Shown: positions 1-7,951 of the stretch, in pieces | Layout of the letters: each line of letters begins with the position of its first letter | Numbering within the stretch: position 1 is the stretch's first letter | Assembly: GCA_964608495.1 (NCBI GenBank) | Contig: CAZSOQ010000047.1 | Location: forward strand, 1-27,160 | Source: JAKORR01 sp964608495 | GTDB lineage: Bacteria > Armatimonadota > Zipacnadia > Zipacnadales > FEN-943 | DNA length: 27,160 nt | Reading direction: 5' to 3' | Notes under the pieces: model-generated | What the model was told of the DNA's origin: nothing | What the model saw: only the letters and a program-made list of their open reading frames with translations | The model's database searches: none | Translations under genes and position numbers: made by a program

Positions 1-7
1 CCCTCGG

Positions 8-664
8 TCATCTGCTGCAGCTCACAGCCGATTCCTCGCTACCCCCAACCCACCTCTCCCTCCCCGCCTTTTCGGCCGGATCCCTAGCCTGCATGAAGTA
101 GAGGGCTGGGGTGGGGTCCCAGTGCACCCCGTACGCGCCGACGTACGTGTAAGGATTCGCCACGTTCTCCGAGCTGCTCGTCATCTGCCCAAAGGCCTCG
201 TATGCATACGAGTTCTGCGTGTCCTGGCTGCCGTCCAGCACCCCGCGCACGCTGCCCAGGCCGTCATACAGATAGTGGTAGCTGGCCCCGCCCCGCCGCA
301 TGCTGATCAGGCTCTGGTACAGGACTCCACCCTCGTGGGTATACCTCGCCACGGTATTGTCGCTCCCGTCGCGCTCCAGCAGCACCTTGTCCTGGTCGTA
401 CAGGTACTTGATCGTGCTATGCCCCTCGCCCTTGCTTAGCCGCCTCCCCTCGCTCTTATGGTTAAAGTGCGTCCGCGAGATATGCGGGCACGTCAAAAGC
501 GTCAGCCTGTTCCCCTCATGGTAGCTGTACGACGTCGTGCCCGCCGATTCCTGCCTGTCAGTCAGGTTGCTGCTGGTATCGTACGTGTACGTGGCGACGG
601 GCTCGCCGGCTTCGGTGGAGGTCGTCGGGGCTGAACCCGGTGCCCGCCTGTCGGCCCAGACCAT
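8..664 (-). pseudogene. RHS/YD-repeat core remnant
   Basis: The translation holds several YD-repeat units (ATYTYD, IKYLYDQD, HYLYDGLGSVRG, AYEAFGQ) and the RHS-core stretch NPYTYVGAYGVHWD followed by ALYFMQAR. This is the conserved C-terminal core of RHS proteins, which are normally over 1000 residues long and form a shell around a variable C-terminal toxin or effector. Here only about 200 residues remain. RHS homology begins near residue 18 with no repeats upstream in any minus-strand frame up to position 926. At the other end the expected RYYDP-type continuation after MQAR is replaced by a short unrelated tail and a stop. Sampled lines are about 60-63% G+C, lower than the following gene. 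I read it as a decayed or displaced RHS fragment. It could instead be a detached RHS tip used for recombination, but no intact partner is visible. Family assignment is firm; pseudogene status is inferred. Confidence 0.72.
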
Positions 665-832
665 GGGAGCCCGGCAGCAAGTGACGTGGAGGCGGACCCC
701 AGGTGCGCGGCAGCCACGCCCACGCTAAGCTGGACGGGAAAGGTGTCGGCGACGCGACGGCCAAGTGGCGCACGGCCCGCGGGATTGGCGCCGGCGTCGC
801 GCGTCCGACTGATCGCGGGGGGGATACCGCCG
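665..832. other. Intergenic gap between RHS remnant and GH127 gene
   Basis: This 168-nt GC-rich stretch lies upstream of both the minus-strand RHS remnant and the plus-strand GH127 gene. An open frame runs through it into the GH127 gene from an ATG at 686, but its translation is low-complexity and lacks homology or export character. I therefore treat it as untranslated. A G-run (about 816-823) shortly before the ATG at 833 can serve as a ribosome binding site. No recognisable -35/-10 pair was found. Confidence 0.5.
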
Positions 833-3211
833 ATGAGCCTGCAGACCGGCTTGCTTCTGACCAGCCTGATACTCGTGTGCGCTGTGGCCTGGGGGGAAAG
901 CGCGGCAAGAGAGACCGGCGGGCCAAGGCGCTACTACGGCAAGCTCCTGCCCGTGCCCTTCACCGATGTCACCGTCGAGGACGAGTTCTGGGCGCCGCGC
1001 CTGAGGATCAACCGCGAGCGCACGCTGCCCCACAACCTGGCCCTGTGCGAGGAGACAGGGCGGATTCGGAACTTCGCGCAGGCCGCGGGGCTGGACGACA
1101 GCCCGTACCAGGGGCACTACTTCCACGATTCGGACGTCTACAAGGTGCTGGAGGGGGCGGCTTACTGCCTCGCGACGAACCCGGATCCGGCGCTGGAGGC
1201 CGAGGTGGACCGCATCGTGGGGCTGATCGCCGCCGCGCAGCAGGCCGACGGGTACCTGAACACCTGGCACACGATCAAGGAACCCGAGGCGCGCTGGACG
1301 GACCTGCGGGCTAAGCACGAGCTGTACACGGCCGGGCACCTGTTCGAGGCGGCGGTCGCCCACTACGAGGCCACAGGGAAGCGCTCGTTGCTGGACGTGG
1401 CTTGCGGGCTCGCGGACCACATTGACGGCATCTTCGGGCCGGGCAAGCGGCACGACGTCCCCGGCCACGAGGAGATCGAGCTGGCGCTGGTGAAGCTGTG
1501 GCGGGTGACGGGCGAAGGGCGGTACCTGCGCCTGGCGCGGTTCTTCGTGGACGAGCACGGCCGGGCCGACACGCACGAGCTGTTCGGCACCTACTGCCAG
1601 GACCATCAGCCGATCCGGGAGCAGACGGAGGCCGTGGGCCACTGCGTCCGCGCCATGTACCTGTACTGCGCTGTGGCGGACCTGGCGGCGCTGACGGGCG
1701 ATGAGGGCTATGGGCGGGCACTGGAGGCCCTGTGGCGCGACGTGGAGCGCAAGATGTACGTCACGGGCGGGATCGGCGTGCAGGGCCACGGCGAGGGCTT
1801 CGCGGCGCCCTACTTCCTGCCCAATGACGAGGCCTACTGCGAGACCTGCGCGGCCATCGGCATGGCGCTGTGGAACCACCGCCTGGCCCTCCTGCGCGGC
1901 GAGGGGCGCTTCGCGGACATCGTGGAGCTGGAGCTGTACAACGGCGCGCTCGCGGGCGTGTCGCTGGACGGGACCAGCTTCTTCTACGTCAACCCCCTGG
2001 CCAGCCGCGGCACCCATCACCGTCAGAGATGGTACGGCTGCGCCTGCTGCCCGACCAGCGTCGTGCGCTTCCTGGCGCCGCTGGGCGGGTACATCTACGC
2101 GCGGTCGGCGGAGGGGGACGGGGTGTGGGTGCTCCAGTACATCGGCGGCACGGGCAAGGTCCCCGTCGGGGACGGCGAGGTCCTGGTGCGCCAGGAGACC
2201 CGCTACCCCTGGGACGGCCAGGTCCGCGTGACCGTCGAGCCGCGGGGCGCCCAGCGCTTCCCCCTGCACCTGCGAGTGCCCGCCTGGTGCGAGGGCGCGA
2301 CGGTGGCCGTGAACGGCCGGCCAGTGAGCGACCTCGCGCCGGCCGACGGCTTTGTCACCCTCGACCGCGCCTGGAAGCCCGGGGACGTGGTCGAGCTGAG
2401 CCTGCCCATGCCCGTGCTTCGCGTGCGGGCGGACCCCAGGGTCGAGGACGACCGAGGGCGGTTGGCGCTGCTTCGCGGTCCGGTTATCTACTGCCTCGAG
2501 GACTGCGACAATGCCCAGGCCGCCGGGGGCCTCGCGCTGGCGAAAGACACGGCCGTCCGCGCGGAGCCCAAGCCGGACCTGCTCGGCGGTGTCGTCGTGC
2601 TGCGGGGCCGGGGACGCGCGGGGCGGATCACGGAGGCGGAGGATGGGTCGCTGGCCTACGAGGAGCGGGCTGCGGAGCTGACGGCCGTGCCGTACTATGC
2701 CTGGGACAACCGCGAGCCGGGGCAGATGGTGGTGTGGGTGCCGGCGGAGCTGGACGCGAGGCGGGACCTGTCGGGGCTGACGGTGGCGGTGCTGGCGCGT
2801 GCCTCGGCGTCACACTGCCATCCCACGGACTCGGTGGCGGCCCTGAAAGACGGCGTGCTGCCGTCCAGGTCGATTGACCACTCGATCCCGCGGTTCACCT
2901 GGTGGGACCACCGAGGCACGACGGAGTGGGTGCAGTACGACTTCGACGAGCCGAGGACGTTCGCCAAGGCGGAGGTGTACTGGTTCGACGACACTGGACG
3001 CGGGCAGTGCCGGGTGCCGGCGTCGTGGCGCGTGCTCTGGCGCGACGGCGACCAGTGGCGGCCCGTGCAGGCCGCCGGTGCCCACGGAGTCGAGCGGGAT
3101 CAGTTCAACGTGGTGACCTTCGAGCCCGTGACCACCGACGCCTTGCGCATCGAGGTGCAACTGCAGGAGGGCTTCTCGGGCGGGATCCTCGAATGGCGTC
3201 TTCCGAGATGA
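833..3211 (+). CDS. GH127 beta-L-arabinofuranosidase-like protein, secreted
   Basis: This is a glycoside hydrolase family 127 (DUF1680) protein of 792 residues. Characterised members release beta-L-arabinofuranose by a retaining mechanism with a cysteine nucleophile held by zinc. The family signature is complete: FTDVTVEDEFWAPR near residues 43-56, YLNTWHT, KHELYTAGHL, and the active-site pieces HGEGF (E321), CETC (E337, C339) and GCACCP (C403, C405, C406). These align in order and spacing with the acid/base Glu322, zinc ligands Glu338/Cys340 and Cys417/Cys418 of Bifidobacterium HypBA1. I chose the ATG at 833 because it begins a clear signal peptide (TGLLLTSLILVCAVAWG) preceded by a G-rich ribosome site; an upstream ATG at 686 gives no sensible protein. 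The protein exceeds the usual ~650 residues through a C-terminal extension (from ~residue 670) resembling a galactose-binding or discoidin-like sandwich. It is the first gene of a six-gene plus-strand run. Exact substrate is unproven. Confidence 0.9.
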   Translation: MSLQTGLLLTSLILVCAVAWGESAARETGGPRRYYGKLLPVPFTDVTVEDEFWAPRLRINRERTLPHNLALCEETGRIRNFAQAAGLDDSPYQGHYFHDSDVYKVLEGAAYCLATNPDPALEAEVDRIVGLIAAAQQADGYLNTWHTIKEPEARWTDLRAKHELYTAGHLFEAAVAHYEATGKRSLLDVACGLADHIDGIFGPGKRHDVPGHEEIELALVKLWRVTGEGRYLRLARFFVDEHGRADTHELFGTYCQDHQPIREQTEAVGHCVRAMYLYCAVADLAALTGDEGYGRALEALWRDVERKMYVTGGIGVQGHGEGFAAPYFLPNDEAYCETCAAIGMALWNHRLALLRGEGRFADIVELELYNGALAGVSLDGTSFFYVNPLASRGTHHRQRWYGCACCPTSVVRFLAPLGGYIYARSAEGDGVWVLQYIGGTGKVPVGDGEVLVRQETRYPWDGQVRVTVEPRGAQRFPLHLRVPAWCEGATVAVNGRPVSDLAPADGFVTLDRAWKPGDVVELSLPMPVLRVRADPRVEDDRGRLALLRGPVIYCLEDCDNAQAAGGLALAKDTAVRAEPKPDLLGGVVVLRGRGRAGRITEAEDGSLAYEERAAELTAVPYYAWDNREPGQMVVWVPAELDARRDLSGLTVAVLARASASHCHPTDSVAALKDGVLPSRSIDHSIPRFTWWDHRGTTEWVQYDFDEPRTFAKAEVYWFDDTGRGQCRVPASWRVLWRDGDQWRPVQAAGAHGVERDQFNVVTFEPVTTDALRIEVQLQEGFSGGILEWRLPR

Positions 3212-3250
3212 GGGCGAGCCCGAGCCGTCCGGGTCTCCCGCGGCGCGTGG

Positions 3251-3272
3251 GCCCGGCGCCTGGCGCCCGGGC
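3251..3272 (+). repeat. Intercistronic GC hairpin
   Basis: GCCCGGCGCC at 3251-3260 pairs with GGCGCCCGGGC at 3262-3272, leaving one bulged G. It lies between the GH127 stop and the next start. No T-run follows, so it is more likely an mRNA-stability or processing element than an intrinsic terminator. In DNA this GC-rich it could also be chance. Confidence 0.35.
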
Positions 3273-3297
3273 GCGCCTCGGCACGAGGAAGGCCTAG

Positions 3298-5277
3298 ATG
3301 CACGAGCCAGCCCCAGTCTCCGAAGGCGCCCGCGAGCGGCCTCACGGCCGGCCCTCGTCGCCCGTGCCGGACCCGCCGCCGTGGCGCGCCATCGCGGTGG
3401 GCCTGGTCTTCTGCCTGCCGGGCTTCTACTTCGGCACCTACGGCTACCAGATCGTCCAGGCCATCATGTGGGGCCAGACGTCCCTGCAGATGGCCGGCGT
3501 GATGACCCTCTTCGTTGCGGTGATCGTCCTCTACGCCCTGGGGCGCGTGGCGCGGCCGCTGCGCCTCGATCGCCGGGAGCTGCTGGTGGTCTACGCGATG
3601 GCCACGCTCACCACCGCCATCGGCGGCAGCGGGATGCTGGCCTTCCTCGTGCCGACCCTGCCCGCCGGCCACTACTACGCTACGCCCATCAACAAGTGGG
3701 AGGAGTTCTCCGACTTCATCCCGCCCTGGCTCACGGTCAACGACCCCGCGGCCGTGCGCGGGTTCTTCGAGGCCACCGGCACTCTCTACAGCCGCGCCAC
3801 CCTCGACGCCTGGGCTGCGCCGCTGGCCTTCTGGCTGCCCTTCACGGCCCTGCTGGTCCTCGGGACCCTCGCGCTGTGCAACCTGCTGGCCCAGCAGTGG
3901 ATCACCCACGAGCACCTGGTCTTCCCGCTGGTGCAGGTGCCGCTGGCCCTGACGGCGCCAGCCGAGCAGCGGCGCTTCTGGACAAATCGCCTCACCTGGT
4001 TGGGCTTCGGGATCGCGGGCGTCCTCGAAAGCGTCAACTTCATCAACTACCTGTACCCGGCCTTCCCGCGGGCGTGGCTCAAGGCACGGCCTGTGGGCCA
4101 GAGCCTCACCGGCCTGCCCCTCGCCACCGTGAAGCCCCTGCACGTCTCGTTCTTCCCGTTCATGATCGGCGTGGCGTTCCTCCTGTCCACCGAGACCAGC
4201 TTTAGCTGCTGGTTCTTCTACTGGCTCGGCAAGCTCGAGTGCGTGCTCTGCGCCGCGCTGGGCTTTGGCGGGCGCGGCTCGGGCCGAGGGATCACCCAAC
4301 TGCCGCTGCTGGATCAGCAGGGCACGGGCGCGCTGCTCACGCTGATGGTCCTGGTGCTCGTGGTGGCCTGGGCCAATCTCCGCCGGACGCTCGGGAGCAG
4401 CCGGCCCCGCGGCGCCCAGATACTCTCGAGCCGCGCCAGCCTCGCCATCGCGGGCCTGTGCTTCCTCGGCCTCGTGGGCATGAGCAACGCCGCCGGGATG
4501 CCGGTGCTGGTGGCCGCGCTGTACTTCGTGCTGCGCTGGCTCTTCGCCCTGGCGTGGGGGAGGGTCGTGGCGGAGACGGGGTGCGGCTGGACGCGCCAGT
4601 ACCAGGCCACCATCCAGCACGTCATCTCGGAGGGAGTGGGCACGGCCGGCATGCCCAGGCGCGGGCTGGCGGTGCTCGCGATGTTCCGCTGGTTCAACAA
4701 CTACGGCGACAGCCGGGCGCCCCACATCCTGGCCGCGCTGAAGCTGGCGGACGAGACGGGCATCCCGAAGGCCCAGCTCCGCAACGCGCTGCTGGTGACG
4801 ATTGGGGTGGCGATCCTGTGGTGCACCTGGACCCATCTGCACATCTTCTATACCTACGGCGCGGCCATGGCGAAGTGCCGTGGCTGGTATACCGCCGAGG
4901 GGCGCGGCGTGTGGGCCATTCTGGAACGGTACCTCACGGCCCCAGCCGGCCCGAACTGGTGGGAGATCGGCGGCTATCTGTCCGGCGGCTGCGCGGCTCT
5001 GGGCCTGAGCCTGGGCCGGCGCGTGATCCCCAACTGGCCCTTTCATCCCTTCGGCTACGCGGTGGCCAACACGGGCTCGATGCACTACATGTGGATGCCC
5101 TTCCTGCTGTCCTGGGCCATCAAGTCCGCCGTGCTCAAGTACGCGGGCTTCGCGATCTACGAGCGCCTGGTGCCCTTCTTCCTGGGCCTGATCGTCGGCG
5201 ACTTCGTCGTCCCGGGGCTCTGGGGCTTCGGGGGCATGCTTACAGGCAAGCGGATGTACATGTTCTTCCCCCACTAG
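3298..5277 (+). CDS. DUF6785/DUF6784 polytopic membrane protein
   Basis: This 659-residue integral membrane protein has roughly 12 hydrophobic segments, for example residues ~29-55, 62-82, 98-122, 172-200, 232-255 and 285-320, and several in the C-terminal half. The N-terminal part matches the DUF6785 type (FGTYGYQIVQAIMWGQ, then RRELLVVYAMATLTTAIGG). The C-terminal part matches DUF6784 (HPFGYAVANTGSMHYMW, then AIKSAVLKYAG and PFFLGLIVGDFV). Both families are of unknown function. Their many-helix architecture recalls oligopeptide-transporter-like carriers, so solute transport is an inference. The ATG at 3298 is preceded by GAGGAAGG with 5-nt spacing. It sits 86 nt after the GH127 gene and 28 nt before a secreted glycosidase, and it is the only polytopic membrane protein in the window. 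That makes it the best candidate for taking up released products. A sensor or exporter role cannot be excluded. Confidence 0.82.
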   Translation: MHEPAPVSEGARERPHGRPSSPVPDPPPWRAIAVGLVFCLPGFYFGTYGYQIVQAIMWGQTSLQMAGVMTLFVAVIVLYALGRVARPLRLDRRELLVVYAMATLTTAIGGSGMLAFLVPTLPAGHYYATPINKWEEFSDFIPPWLTVNDPAAVRGFFEATGTLYSRATLDAWAAPLAFWLPFTALLVLGTLALCNLLAQQWITHEHLVFPLVQVPLALTAPAEQRRFWTNRLTWLGFGIAGVLESVNFINYLYPAFPRAWLKARPVGQSLTGLPLATVKPLHVSFFPFMIGVAFLLSTETSFSCWFFYWLGKLECVLCAALGFGGRGSGRGITQLPLLDQQGTGALLTLMVLVLVVAWANLRRTLGSSRPRGAQILSSRASLAIAGLCFLGLVGMSNAAGMPVLVAALYFVLRWLFALAWGRVVAETGCGWTRQYQATIQHVISEGVGTAGMPRRGLAVLAMFRWFNNYGDSRAPHILAALKLADETGIPKAQLRNALLVTIGVAILWCTWTHLHIFYTYGAAMAKCRGWYTAEGRGVWAILERYLTAPAGPNWWEIGGYLSGGCAALGLSLGRRVIPNWPFHPFGYAVANTGSMHYMWMPFLLSWAIKSAVLKYAGFAIYERLVPFFLGLIVGDFVVPGLWGFGGMLTGKRMYMFFPH

Positions 5278-5305
5278 GTCGGAGTAAGGCCCCGGGCGAG
5301 GTACA

Positions 5306-7789
5306 ATGCGTCCCATGAGCGAGAAGGGGATTCTCTTTGCATTTGGGGCCGCCGTGCTCGGCGGCCTGCTGTCCTGCGTGGCTCTGGCCGCCGAGGGCGC
5401 CACGCCCCAGCCTCCCGAGCGCCCGTGGTGGGACGACTATCCGCTGATCGTGCAGACGGGGGACGTGGACACCGCGCGGGGATTCCACGCGTCGGCGGTC
5501 ATGTGCGGCGTCGCGGACGACCCGACTTGGGGCCTATACGCCCAGCGCGTGCGCATGGTCTCGACGCGCACGAGCGCCGACGACCTGCACGCGGCGGGGC
5601 TGAAGGTCGTGGTCTACACCGAGGCCTTCGGGACGTGCCACTGCTATATCGCCCAGCTCAAGCGCGCCGCCGACGGCTCCTGGGTCAAGCACGACGGTGT
5701 GCCAGACCTGACGCGCGTGTTCCTGAACCACTGGGGCTGGCAGCTCTTCGACGGCACGGGCGAGATCCGCTGGCTCGGGGTCCACAACTACTACGACAAC
5801 GAGGACTTCGCCCGGCCCTACACGCGCACCCATCCGCGCTACGGCGCTCCGCCTCTGGCTTACCCGGACGGCACGCCCGCCGCGGGTCACAACGGCGCCG
5901 CCGGCGACCCGAGGAACAGCCGGGTGCTCGATGCCGCGTGCTCGAAGGACGTGCTGGGCCGCGTCGGCTTTGACTACGGCTTCAACCCCACCGTCAACGC
6001 GCCCGACCCCGCCACCGGCCAGCCTAAGGGCCCGCTTACCGGCCTGCTGGCGGCGGAAGACAAGTACAGCGGCAGCGTCAATCCCGGCAAGGACGCGGCC
6101 TGCCCGGCCTGGATTGACTACACCCGCGCGTCGGCCCTGCAGGCGCTGGACGCCGGGGTGGACGGCTTCTGGTGCGACAACTACTCGCCCTGGGACAGCT
6201 TCGGCAACGCCCCGGTCACCAGGGCCTTCGGCGAGTGGTCCGTGGCGGGATTCCGCCGCTACCTGGCCGAGAGCTTCAGCCCGGCGGAGCTGCGGGCCCT
6301 GGGCGTCGGGGACTCGGAGACCTTCGACGTGCGGGCATACCTGCGGGCCCGATGCCAGGCTCTCGGCGGCGAGCCCGAGGACCTGCGCAGCCGCGCGTGG
6401 CGCGACGCCCCCTGGCTGGACGACCCCCTGTGGCGCGCCTACTGCATCTACAAGCGCCAGACCGGCACCCAGGCCCTGTCGGCCTACTACCGGGCGATCA
6501 AGCAGGCCGCCGCCGAGGCCGGCAAGCCCGAGCCCCTGGTCTGCGGCAACGACATCCCGATCTTCTCGCTCGGCTGGCCACGGGGCGATCTGGACATGGT
6601 GAGCACCGAGATCTCCTGGGGCTGGGGGCTGACCACGGGCTCGCGGGGCGTGATGCCGCCGCCGACCGGCTCCTGGGTGCCCCTGTACAAGCTCGGCCGC
6701 GAGCACGCCCGCAGCCGCTTCGTGAACCTGTGGATGTACATGCCCGACGAGCAGCTTCACAAGCCCAGGATCGCCGAGGTGCTCCTCTACCAGGGCCTGG
6801 CCAACCACGCCTTTGCCATGCCTCAGCCCGGCGGCAACAAGACCACCGGCGACGACGACGTCAACTCGGCCTTCTTCGGATTCGTCGGCTCGATCAGGGA
6901 TGCCCTTGGCGCTCGCGTCCCGGTCGAGGAGATCGGCCTGTACTACTCCTCCTCGTCGCAGCTCGCGCGCATGACCCCCGGCGGCACGCTCGACTTCAAC
7001 AACCAGCCGCATATCTTCGCCCACTGGGGCTGGGGCACGGCCCTCTGCCACCTGCACCAGCAGTACCGCGCCGTGCCCGAGTGGAAGCTCAACCGCGACG
7101 TCCTGAACGGCCTGCGGCTGCTGATCATCCCCGAGGCGGAGGTGCTCGATCCCGCCGACGTGCCGGCCCTGGCCCAGTGGGTCGGTGAGGGCGGCGCGCT
7201 CATCGTCACGGGCGACTCGGGCCGCAGGCTGGGCGAACTGCACAACTTCGATCCCAACCCCGACGGTCTCTCCCTGCAGGCGCTCACCGGCGTGGCCGAC
7301 CTCGCAGGAGCGCCGGAGACGCGCCGGCGCGAGGTGGGCAAGGGTGTCGTGGTGTACCTGCGGCAGGACCCGGGCCTGACCTACTACCTGGCCGACGCGG
7401 AGCGCGAGGGCCTGCTGCCCAGGCTGCGGGAGGCCCTGGAGACCGCAGCCATCGAAGGCGCGACGCCGGCGATAGCCCAGGCCGACGGCGTCCCCGGCGA
7501 TGTGGGGCTGACCGTCTACCAGGACGCCGCGGCCCAGCGCCTCTTCCTGGACGTGAACAACACGCGGGTGGACGTGGCTACCGACGCCCTGACGCCGACA
7601 CCGGAGCTTAGCTTCACCGCGCGCCTGCCCGAGTTCCTGCGCGGTCGTGGGCTGAAGGCGCGCGTTCTGTCGCCGGGACAGGCGCCGAGTCTCGCTGTGA
7701 CGCCTCGCGGGGAGGATCAGCTAGACGTCAGCCTGGGGCCGGTGGAGCTTTACGCCTGCGTGGTCGTGGAGCCGGCTGAGGCGGGGTAG
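5306..7789 (+). CDS. Secreted putative glycoside hydrolase (GHL6- or GH42-like barrel)
   Basis: This 827-residue protein has a signal peptide (FAFGAAVLGGLLSCVALA, probable cleavage after ALA). A TIM-barrel-type region spans about residues 40-560, with strands such as HAAGLKVVVYTEA, GVDGFWCDNYSPWD and DMVSTEISWGWG. D291 in the WCDN motif and E435 in STEISW are plausible catalytic carboxylates, but this is inferred from position at strand ends. A Rossmann-like segment follows (LRLLIIPEAEVLDPADVPAL, then GGALIVTGDSG), typical of the beta-galactosidase trimerisation or GATase-like domain. A beta-rich end closes the protein. I cannot place it in a named CAZy family; the start region recalls hypothetical glycosyl hydrolase 6. 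A second start at 5315 (MSEKGIL) is equally good and leaves the signal peptide intact. The close spacing to the membrane-protein gene suggests co-transcription. Confidence 0.7.
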   Translation: MRPMSEKGILFAFGAAVLGGLLSCVALAAEGATPQPPERPWWDDYPLIVQTGDVDTARGFHASAVMCGVADDPTWGLYAQRVRMVSTRTSADDLHAAGLKVVVYTEAFGTCHCYIAQLKRAADGSWVKHDGVPDLTRVFLNHWGWQLFDGTGEIRWLGVHNYYDNEDFARPYTRTHPRYGAPPLAYPDGTPAAGHNGAAGDPRNSRVLDAACSKDVLGRVGFDYGFNPTVNAPDPATGQPKGPLTGLLAAEDKYSGSVNPGKDAACPAWIDYTRASALQALDAGVDGFWCDNYSPWDSFGNAPVTRAFGEWSVAGFRRYLAESFSPAELRALGVGDSETFDVRAYLRARCQALGGEPEDLRSRAWRDAPWLDDPLWRAYCIYKRQTGTQALSAYYRAIKQAAAEAGKPEPLVCGNDIPIFSLGWPRGDLDMVSTEISWGWGLTTGSRGVMPPPTGSWVPLYKLGREHARSRFVNLWMYMPDEQLHKPRIAEVLLYQGLANHAFAMPQPGGNKTTGDDDVNSAFFGFVGSIRDALGARVPVEEIGLYYSSSSQLARMTPGGTLDFNNQPHIFAHWGWGTALCHLHQQYRAVPEWKLNRDVLNGLRLLIIPEAEVLDPADVPALAQWVGEGGALIVTGDSGRRLGELHNFDPNPDGLSLQALTGVADLAGAPETRRREVGKGVVVYLRQDPGLTYYLADAEREGLLPRLREALETAAIEGATPAIAQADGVPGDVGLTVYQDAAAQRLFLDVNNTRVDVATDALTPTPELSFTARLPEFLRGRGLKARVLSPGQAPSLAVTPRGEDQLDVSLGPVELYACVVVEPAEAG

Positions 7790-7951
7790 GCAGCGGCGCG
7801 ACCTGGCCTCCGGCACGTCGCGAAGCGCCGGTCCCCTGCGCCGCGGACGCAAAGGCCCCCGCCGTCGCAGCGTGAACTTGCCCTGGCGGTCCGCGCGTTG
7901 AAGCGCGAGAGCAGCGAGTGGGCCTGGGGCCTTCCGGGAGGCGATGACGCG
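7790..7951. other. Gap between glycosidase and heparinase-like genes
   Basis: This is a 162-nt GC-rich spacer with no recognisable promoter or terminator. An in-frame ATG at 7898 would lengthen the next protein by 18 residues. The extra residues are polar and precede the signal peptide, so I prefer the ATG at 7952, which has GGGAGG at 7936-7942. Confidence 0.4.

Noticed and set aside
3100..5403. Very long minus-strand open frame (767 codons) antisense to the membrane-protein gene
   Set aside because: High G+C removes stop codons from the antisense frame. The translation is His/Gln/Arg/Pro-rich without domains, while the plus strand encodes a clear membrane protein.
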